A stretch of 46,811 nt of DNA from Oscillospiraceae bacterium. Lineage in GTDB: Bacteria; Bacillota; Clostridia; Oscillospirales; CAG-272. The stretch lies in NCBI GenBank assembly GCA_015064885.1, contig SVRJ01000014.1, positions 1 to 46,811 on the forward strand, given 5' to 3'. The position numbers and the translations under genes were made by a program. The notes beneath the pieces were generated by a model, which was not told the DNA's origin, ran no database searches, and worked only from the letters and a program-made list of their open reading frames with translations. This document shows positions 41,645-46,811 of the stretch, one piece after another (the first letter of the stretch is position 1; each line of letters starts with the position of its first letter).

Positions 41645-43552
41645 TTAAGCTTTTTTCTTTTTTATTTCCATCTCTATTTTAAAATCGGTGTGGATAGACC
41701 TTTTCGCGTGCGTTATAATTATCTGCCCCCAGCCCGCCTCTGTGTCCTCGGTGCCTTGAGCTTCATAGCTTATGCCGTCTGTTATGAATCTGTTGCCGTC
41801 GCCGCCGATAACAGAAATATCCGCCTCGCTCGGTAAAAGCACACGGCAGTGCAGCTCGCAGGAGCCGTTGTCTATTACGATGACTCTTCCGTCCACTTTA
41901 GGCTCATGCTGACAGTGAATGTGAAATGCCTTTACGTATTCGTCCGAGAGACTGTCGATGCTGTCGCTGACCGTGAGAGTGCCGTATTCTCCCTTCTCGG
42001 GCTCCCACGTCATTCTTCTTACCGCGCTTTTGCAGGTTCTGAAATAGGCTTCGGTCATGTCTCCGATTATTTCGCAGACAGTGTCGCTCTCTGTGTGAGA
42101 GAGGACCTTTGCCATTCGGTAATCCTCTTTCCAGGACTCAAGCGTCTTCGGTTCTTTTCCTCCGCAGGGGTTTCTCGTGCCTCCGTCGTAAGGCGCACCC
42201 TCCTTCCACTCTCCGTAAAGAGGCTTTTTGGGATCGGATACGGTTATGCAGTTGTGTGCGCTTGTCCTTATCGCGTAGCATTTTCTGTGAGGTGTGTTGT
42301 AGCTGTCGTACATTCCCGAATCCGAGGCGAGTATGCCGCCTGAATATATCTGGAAGCTTCCGGTATCAAGATGATCGTGATTCGACCCCCACAGCTCGCC
42401 TATCTTCATTATTATAAGACGCTCGCTGTCCTTCCATACCGTCATCCCGACGGGTGAAGAAAAATATTTTCGGCACGGCAGAGGAGTGTCCTCTACCCTC
42501 TCCGTAAGTCCGCTCCATATAAGCTGTACCGCAGGTGAGAAAAGTCCCTCTCCGTAAGAACCGCCGACGTAGTAGTCGATCCCCCTGTGCGAGGGAAGGA
42601 GATATTCTTTGGAAAGACCTCTGAGGAATATTTCCCGGTATCTGTCCTTACCCGTATAGCTCCACGCAAAGAACATAGGCACGGCAAACGGAGCACCCCG
42701 GGTGTAAGCCGCCTTTTTTTCATAAAAATCGTCGCCTATGCGGACCGCTTCGCCGTCCGGACGCGTCATGTATATAAAGCTGTCCGCGAGAGAAGCGAGC
42801 TTGTGCGTGAATACACGCTCACCCGACATCGAGTAAAGAAGCAGCTCGGCCCATAGCAGACAGGTGTACCTGTACGCTCCGTAAGCAGGGCCCTGCGGAT
42901 GATATCCGCCCGCAAACATAAAGTCGTATGACGGCACGTATTCGTCAAATATCCTTCCCGCACAAAAATCGTATATATCCGGCCGCTCGTCGTAGACGGC
43001 AATTCCGAGAGAAAGAAGATCGCGTAAAAGCTGTGCCTCGCTTCCGTGCCCGCTTATCGCCGCTTGCTTTATCGGCGGGTATCCCATCTCGAAATACTTT
43101 TCCGCCATACCCTCGCACTCGGAAATGATATAACTCTTTTCATCCTCGCCAAGATACGAGTAGCACCAGTCGTATACCTCTGAGCATACGAATATGAGAT
43201 GCCCGCTCCAACGAGCCTTCATTATTCCCTTGTCAAACGAGGAATTTCGCAGAAGAAGCAGCGCACACTCTATCGCCTCCCTCGCATCCTCCCTCTTTTC
43301 GGAAAGAAGTGCGCGCAGTGCCTTTGCCTCAAGAGACAGATATTCTGAAAGATCGTAAGTGCCGAATTCGGGAGTTGCCCCCTCGCAGACTATCTTCATA
43401 TCGCAAAGAGCGTGCCAGAGAGCCACAGCCTCCTCGCATTCCTTCAGTGTGAAATTATTTTTTATTCTTTCTACGTCGCTTTTTTTGAGCATAAGCCTCG
43501 GATGCTCCTGTAAAGGAACTATACGCGGCTTCTTGTAAGGAGATGTAAGCAT
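41645..43552 (-). CDS. Heparinase II/III-family polysaccharide lyase
   Basis: 635 residues. The N-terminal (alpha/alpha) toroid opens with EHPRLMLKKSDVERIKNNF, a typical start for this family, and has conserved Tyr/His/Trp blocks (GHGSEAQLLRDLLSLG, GGYHPQGPAYGAYRY). The C-terminal beta-sandwich holds WGSNHDHLDTGSFQIYSGG and the ASDSGMYDSYNTPHRKCYA and SAHNCITV blocks. No signal peptide, so it acts on imported oligosaccharides. Such enzymes cleave uronic-acid glycosidic bonds by beta-elimination; heparin, alginate or another uronate polymer cannot be told apart here. Second gene of an operon with the dehydrogenase 12 bases upstream. Confidence 0.87.
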   Translation of the reverse strand: MLTSPYKKPRIVPLQEHPRLMLKKSDVERIKNNFTLKECEEAVALWHALCDMKIVCEGATPEFGTYDLSEYLSLEAKALRALLSEKREDAREAIECALLLLRNSSFDKGIMKARWSGHLIFVCSEVYDWCYSYLGEDEKSYIISECEGMAEKYFEMGYPPIKQAAISGHGSEAQLLRDLLSLGIAVYDERPDIYDFCAGRIFDEYVPSYDFMFAGGYHPQGPAYGAYRYTCLLWAELLLYSMSGERVFTHKLASLADSFIYMTRPDGEAVRIGDDFYEKKAAYTRGAPFAVPMFFAWSYTGKDRYREIFLRGLSKEYLLPSHRGIDYYVGGSYGEGLFSPAVQLIWSGLTERVEDTPLPCRKYFSSPVGMTVWKDSERLIIMKIGELWGSNHDHLDTGSFQIYSGGILASDSGMYDSYNTPHRKCYAIRTSAHNCITVSDPKKPLYGEWKEGAPYDGGTRNPCGGKEPKTLESWKEDYRMAKVLSHTESDTVCEIIGDMTEAYFRTCKSAVRRMTWEPEKGEYGTLTVSDSIDSLSDEYVKAFHIHCQHEPKVDGRVIVIDNGSCELHCRVLLPSEADISVIGGDGNRFITDGISYEAQGTEDTEAGWGQIIITHAKRSIHTDFKIEMEIKKKKA

Positions 43553-43564
43553 TCTGTTTTTTCC

Positions 43565-44572
43565 TCATTTCTTCGACATTGTAGATGCCATCTCTCTCGT
43601 TATTTCGTGCGTGAGAGCTTCTCCCCTGTCTATATATCCGGCAGCCTCAAGCATCAGCTCATGCGTAAGATATGAACGCAGATCGACCGTCGGCCCCGCC
43701 ATGTGCGGTATCATCATGACGTTCGGAAGAGCAAAAAGAAGAGAGTCTGCCTCGGGAGGCTCCTTTTCATAAACGTCGAGCACAGCGTTGAATCGACCGC
43801 GCGAAAGCTCTCTTTCAAGCGCCACCTGATCCACTACCGCTCCGCGCGAGGTGTTGACGAACAGAGCCCCATCCTTTATCCTTCCGAGAAGATCACTGCC
43901 GATAAGATGGTAGGTCGCATCTATAAGAGGTGTGTGCAGGCTTATTATATCGCATTCGGAAAATATATCCTCGAGAGATGACTGTATCAAGCCGTAGCGC
44001 AGAATATCCTCGCTCGGCAGAGGCTTTATATCGTATACCATTATCTTCACCTTGAACGCGGAAAGTATCCTTACCAGCTTTCTTGCTATCGTGCCGTAGC
44101 TGACAAGCCCGACCGTCCTTCCCATAAGCCCGGCGTTGTAGGAGGATGCCGTCTTCCATTTTCTTTCGTTTTTCAGCTCATACGAATATTTCGGAATATC
44201 TCTGAGAGCGCAAAGAATGTAGGCAAGCGTACCCTCCGCAACAGATTCCGCAAAATAATCGTTGGCGGAGATCACCTTGATCCCCCTCTCCCACATCTCC
44301 TCGCTGACAAAAGGGACCACAGTTCCCCCGAGATGAGTGAGAAGCTTCAGCCTCGGTGCCTTGTCGAGTATTCTTGAGTCGAGAGCGGGAGACCCCCAGA
44401 GAGTGACGTAGTTTTCGCAGTCGGCGATCTTCTCGGCAACCTCTTCCGCTGTCATCCGACGTGCGCTGCCGTTCCATACCGCCTCCCCGAGAGCTTCCGT
44501 AAGCTCAACGTTTGCCCCGCTGAAAAAGGTGTCAAACGTCTCTCCTCTTGCTATTGAAATGAAGCTTTTCAT
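43565..44572 (-). CDS. D-isomer-specific 2-hydroxyacid dehydrogenase
   Basis: 335 residues from ATG at 44572 (MKSFISIARG), preferred because GGAGG lies 6-7 bases upstream; a longer frame begins at 44593 without a site. The catalytic trio of the family is present: Arg in NTSRGAVVD, Glu in DVYEKEPPEAD, His in IPHMAGPT. The NAD fold is MGRTVGLVSYGTIARKL; the usual GxGxxG reads G-L-V-S-Y-G, so the second glycine is replaced. The family reduces 2-keto acids or oxidises D-2-hydroxyacids such as glycerate. Linked with heparinase, it may handle a keto acid from uronate breakdown (inference). Confidence 0.88.
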   Translation of the reverse strand: MKSFISIARGETFDTFFSGANVELTEALGEAVWNGSARRMTAEEVAEKIADCENYVTLWGSPALDSRILDKAPRLKLLTHLGGTVVPFVSEEMWERGIKVISANDYFAESVAEGTLAYILCALRDIPKYSYELKNERKWKTASSYNAGLMGRTVGLVSYGTIARKLVRILSAFKVKIMVYDIKPLPSEDILRYGLIQSSLEDIFSECDIISLHTPLIDATYHLIGSDLLGRIKDGALFVNTSRGAVVDQVALERELSRGRFNAVLDVYEKEPPEADSLLFALPNVMMIPHMAGPTVDLRSYLTHELMLEAAGYIDRGEALTHEITREMASTMSKK

Positions 44573-44612
44573 TCTGCGCCTCCATGCCCGCAAATTTTCT
44601 GATCGTATTTAT

Positions 44613-44641
44613 ATTATACATACGTAAAACAGATTTGTCAA
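44613..44641 (-). promoter_or_regulatory. Promoter for the dehydrogenase-heparinase operon
   Basis: Minus strand: TTGACA, 17 bases, TATAAT. Confidence 0.9.
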
Positions 44642-44771
44642 GTGATTTTTCGAAATTCGCACTGCCTTTTAAAGTTAAGCAATATCGGCGGCGCAATTGA
44701 ATCCTGCGGAGCATAAATATAATATGTGCTCGAAGCATAGCCTATAATATATGACGTAGCTGATAGGTCAG

Positions 44772-44846
44772 TTATTACTGATAAATTGCAACAAGAGTAA
44801 TAATTTTCAGTTTAAGAGTAATAACTATATTGTTTTTCAGTAATAA
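44772..44846 (+). promoter_or_regulatory. Four phased AGTAATAA repeats upstream of the HTH-ATPase gene
   Basis: AGTAATAA occurs at 44796, 44817 and 44839, and inverted (TTATTACT) at 44772. Successive distances are 24, 21 and 22 bases, about two helical turns. The last copy ends 3 bases before the -35 box. Probable binding sites for a regulator, perhaps the encoded HTH protein itself. The rest of the 310-base gap (44594-44902) is AT-rich and shows nothing else. Confidence 0.6.
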
Positions 44847-44849
44847 GTG

Positions 44850-44878
44850 TTGACAAAAACAAAATAACGTGTTATAAT
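44850..44878 (+). promoter_or_regulatory. Promoter for the HTH-ATPase-DUF4325 gene
   Basis: TTGACA at 44850-44855, 17 bases, TATAAT at 44873-44878. The AAGGAGGTG ribosome site lies shortly before ATG 44903. Confidence 0.9.
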
Positions 44879-44902
44879 ATAAATACTTAAGGAGGTGTTT
44901 TT

Positions 44903-45916
44903 ATGAAACACACAGCTGAAAAAAAGCAGACGATCGTTTTGTATATTCTGGAAAAGATAACGGCAAAAACACAGAGCCTTTCCAAGGTCGTGGCAGAAAC
45001 CTTTAATATCAGTACCAACACGGTCCATACCTATTTGAATGAGTTGATCGAAAACGGTATTATTGAAAAGCAAAAGAGAGGTCAGTACAATTTAGTAAAT
45101 ACGCATAACGAATATATCTTCAGGAGAAGCGAGGGAGACTTGATAAGCGATACTCTTCCCTATAACGTTTGTCTTGAAAAAGAGATCAGGAATTTGGATA
45201 ATAACGTTCAACACATTTGGTCATATGCCTTAAGTGAAATGGTTAATAACGTTATCGATCATTCCGGTGCGGATAATATGCAGGTAATTGTTACTCGGAA
45301 TTATTTGACCACAGACGTGTTGTTAATAGACGATGGAGTCGGTATTTTTGAAAAAATCAAAAATCACTTTGCTCTTTCCGACTTAGACGAGGCGATCTGT
45401 GAATTGTTTAAAGGTAAGTTAACCACCGATGAAGCAAACCATTCCGGAGAAGGAATTTTCTTTACGTCTAAAATGATGGATGCTTTTTTGATCTCATCCG
45501 GCGGCAAAATATTTACGTCATCTAAATTTGACGGTGATAAGGTTCTTGATATCAGTCTTAATGCCAAAGGGACTTGTGTGTTTATGTCTTTATCAAATTT
45601 CACTCATAAGACCCCTAAAGAAATTTTTGATCAGTATTCAAACGTTGACGGAGGCTTTGTTACAACCAGAATTCCGCTCAAAAACATTTTCGATGCAGCT
45701 CCCGTATCACGTTCCCAGGCGAAGAGGGTATGCAATCGCTTGGAGAAATTCGAAGAGGCAATTTTGGATTTTGATGAAATAGAATGGATGGGGCAAGGCT
45801 TTGCACATCAGATCTTTGTGGTTTTCCGGAATGCTCATCCGGAGATATCCATAGTTCCTCAAAATATGAATGACAGTGTTAAAAGTATGTATGATCACGT
45901 TGTTAATACTAATTGA
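44903..45916 (+). CDS. HTH-HATPase-DUF4325 (STAS-like) regulatory protein
   Basis: 337 residues in three parts. Residues 1-65 form a winged helix (ETFNISTNTVHTYLNELIEN recognition region). Residues 90-235 are a GHKL ATPase: N-box SEMVNNVIDHS (111-121), DDGVG (143-147) and HSGEGIFF (190-197). Residues about 250-330 match DUF4325: RSQAKRVCNRLEKFEEAILD, FDEIEWMGQGFAHQIFVVF, a STAS-like fold. The combination recalls anti-sigma kinase and anti-anti-sigma partners fused in one chain. Proteins of this kind are found in accessory islands, but a role is not established. The gene is visibly AT-richer than its neighbours, which suggests transfer. Regulation is probably through the repeats at 44772-44846. 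Confidence 0.83.
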   Translation: MKHTAEKKQTIVLYILEKITAKTQSLSKVVAETFNISTNTVHTYLNELIENGIIEKQKRGQYNLVNTHNEYIFRRSEGDLISDTLPYNVCLEKEIRNLDNNVQHIWSYALSEMVNNVIDHSGADNMQVIVTRNYLTTDVLLIDDGVGIFEKIKNHFALSDLDEAICELFKGKLTTDEANHSGEGIFFTSKMMDAFLISSGGKIFTSSKFDGDKVLDISLNAKGTCVFMSLSNFTHKTPKEIFDQYSNVDGGFVTTRIPLKNIFDAAPVSRSQAKRVCNRLEKFEEAILDFDEIEWMGQGFAHQIFVVFRNAHPEISIVPQNMNDSVKSMYDHVVNTN

Positions 45917-46030
45917 TCCGAAAGTGTGTAATGACAAAGAGCGCGCAATAAACCGCGTAACACCCGTTAAAAATCTGCGCGATGATACCGGACCCTTGAG
46001 ATGCAGACTCGCACCAGCAGCAAGCAAAGA

Positions 46031-46067
46031 AAAACAACCGCCGAGGAATCTCACGAAACCTCGGCGG
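46031..46067 (-). terminator. Terminator of the GNAT gene
   Basis: CCGCCGAGG (46038-46046) pairs with CCTCGGCGG (46059-46067). The minus strand continues TTGTTTTTCTTTG. It lies just past the GNAT stop and may also stop transcription from the left. Confidence 0.85.
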
Positions 46068-46078
46068 CGTCTTTACGT

Positions 46079-46753
46079 TTATCTGACTACCGAAGAATGA
46101 CTATAGATATAGAATTCCTCTTGGCTTGGCATCCACTTCTTTTCTTTCGGTGGGAATGTCGCGTCAAAGGCTTCAACAGCGGTAGTATCCTCACAGCAGT
46201 CGGCGGCGGTAGATGGAATGTACATCCACCTTCTGCCGTCAAGCGCATTCGGTACAAGCTCGCAAACGAGAAGCGCCGTTGGGAAGTTGCCCGGGGCAAC
46301 GAAGCTGACGTTCTTCTTTTTGCAGCTCACAAATCCACGGCTGACATAGTTGCCCGGATTGCCGAAGATGATATTAACGTCGTAGCCCATCTTGCGTGCA
46401 GCCTCAAATGAATGCTCGATCAAAACCTTGCCGAGCTTCTGTCTTTGATATTCCGGAGCAACGCAAAGTGGCCCGAAGGAAAGAATCTCCTTGCGCTTGC
46501 CAAACTCGTCCTCAAGCCAAGCCTTTGTGTACATGATGTTGCCGATAATATGAGCCGGCTCTGCCGGACTCGCGCCGTCAAGCTCAAGCACGAATGCAAG
46601 CTCGGGGATAAAGTCGGGATGAGAGCGCATCGTATGGACGAAATAATGCTCGTCCGCGCCCGGCTTATAGACGTTCCAAAACGCCTCGCGGGTCAGCTCT
46701 TCAACTGCTCTGTAGTCTTTTTCTGTTTCTAAACGTATCGTCAAATTGTTCAT
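46079..46753 (-). CDS. GNAT-family N-acetyltransferase
   Basis: 224 residues, ribosome site AAAGGA, ATG at 46753. The N-terminus IRLETEKDYRAVEELTREAF is the usual GNAT opening. The acetyl-CoA binding strand-loop-helix is FGPLCVAPEYQRQKLGKVLIEHS (in part), with the Q-x-x-x-x-G/K loop, followed by NIIFGNPGNYVSRGF. The acceptor (amine, peptide or small molecule) cannot be read from the sequence. No upstream promoter is clear within the 58 bases to the window edge. Confidence 0.9.
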   Translation of the reverse strand: MNNLTIRLETEKDYRAVEELTREAFWNVYKPGADEHYFVHTMRSHPDFIPELAFVLELDGASPAEPAHIIGNIMYTKAWLEDEFGKRKEILSFGPLCVAPEYQRQKLGKVLIEHSFEAARKMGYDVNIIFGNPGNYVSRGFVSCKKKNVSFVAPGNFPTALLVCELVPNALDGRRWMYIPSTAADCCEDTTAVEAFDATFPPKEKKWMPSQEEFYIYSHSSVVR

Positions 46754-46811
46754 TGTTAAATCCTTTCATAAATTGTTGACGTTCAAAATACGAGAGGATT
46801 GCCGAGAATGT

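Overview
The window looks like a mid-GC chromosome segment from a gut-type member of Clostridia (Bacillota). The signs are strong AGGAGG-type ribosome sites and a very uniform set of vegetative promoters (TTGACA, 17 bp, TATAAT, several with an extended -10 TGG). The gene families also fit: DegV, LCP, VanZ, a MntP pump, GH36 alpha-galactosidase, heparinase II/III, and a CxxC-repeat lipoprotein with a transglutaminase domain. No rRNA, tRNA, integrase, transposase or CRISPR array was seen. Species cannot be named from the sequence.

Layout. 1-4.7 kb (minus): the start of a lipoprotein gene, a very large modular secreted protein ending in a caspase-like (clan CD) domain, and an alpha/beta hydrolase. 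4.86-6.45 kb (plus): a perfect promoter with a palindromic operator, a candidate 22-codon leader peptide whose stop lies inside a terminator hairpin, then a CNNM/CorC-type ion transporter. 6.5-12.7 kb (mostly minus): PHP phosphoesterase, acyltransferase, membrane protein, transglutaminase lipoprotein and HAD-IIA phosphatase. 12.9-14.4 kb: an LCP cell-wall ligase. 14.7-18.5 kb (minus): small membrane protein, XRE regulator with a small companion, polysaccharide flippase, MntP manganese exporter.

18.58-25.22 kb (plus) is a compact phage head module: small and large terminase, a beta-rich structural protein, portal, scaffold, P22-type coat protein and connector. All frames are open, but no tail, lysis, replication, integration or regulatory gene is present. 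It ends in about 800 bp of dense inverted repeats, including a 132-bp element with three internal hairpins. After DegV come a DMT transporter and a GH36 alpha-galactosidase, which look like one operon.

30.4-41.6 kb holds five related single-pass membrane proteins with large extracytoplasmic beta-propeller-like regions. One is divergent and lacks the zinc ribbon. Four in a row carry an N-terminal cytoplasmic zinc ribbon and alternate in type (A1-B1-A2-B2), followed by a VanZ-like protein. I regard this cluster, the stand-alone head module and the leader-peptide attenuator as the most likely undescribed biology here. The right end has a 2-hydroxyacid dehydrogenase/heparinase operon, an AT-rich HTH-ATPase-DUF4325 gene behind four phased operator-like repeats, and a GNAT acetyltransferase.

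A family of palindromic intergenic repeats (core GCGGGGTACCCCGC, with CCCCTAAAGGGG and CGCGATCAAAAACGC modules) recurs in at least eight intergenic gaps between 6.4 and 26 kb and is absent from the gaps after 26.1 kb.
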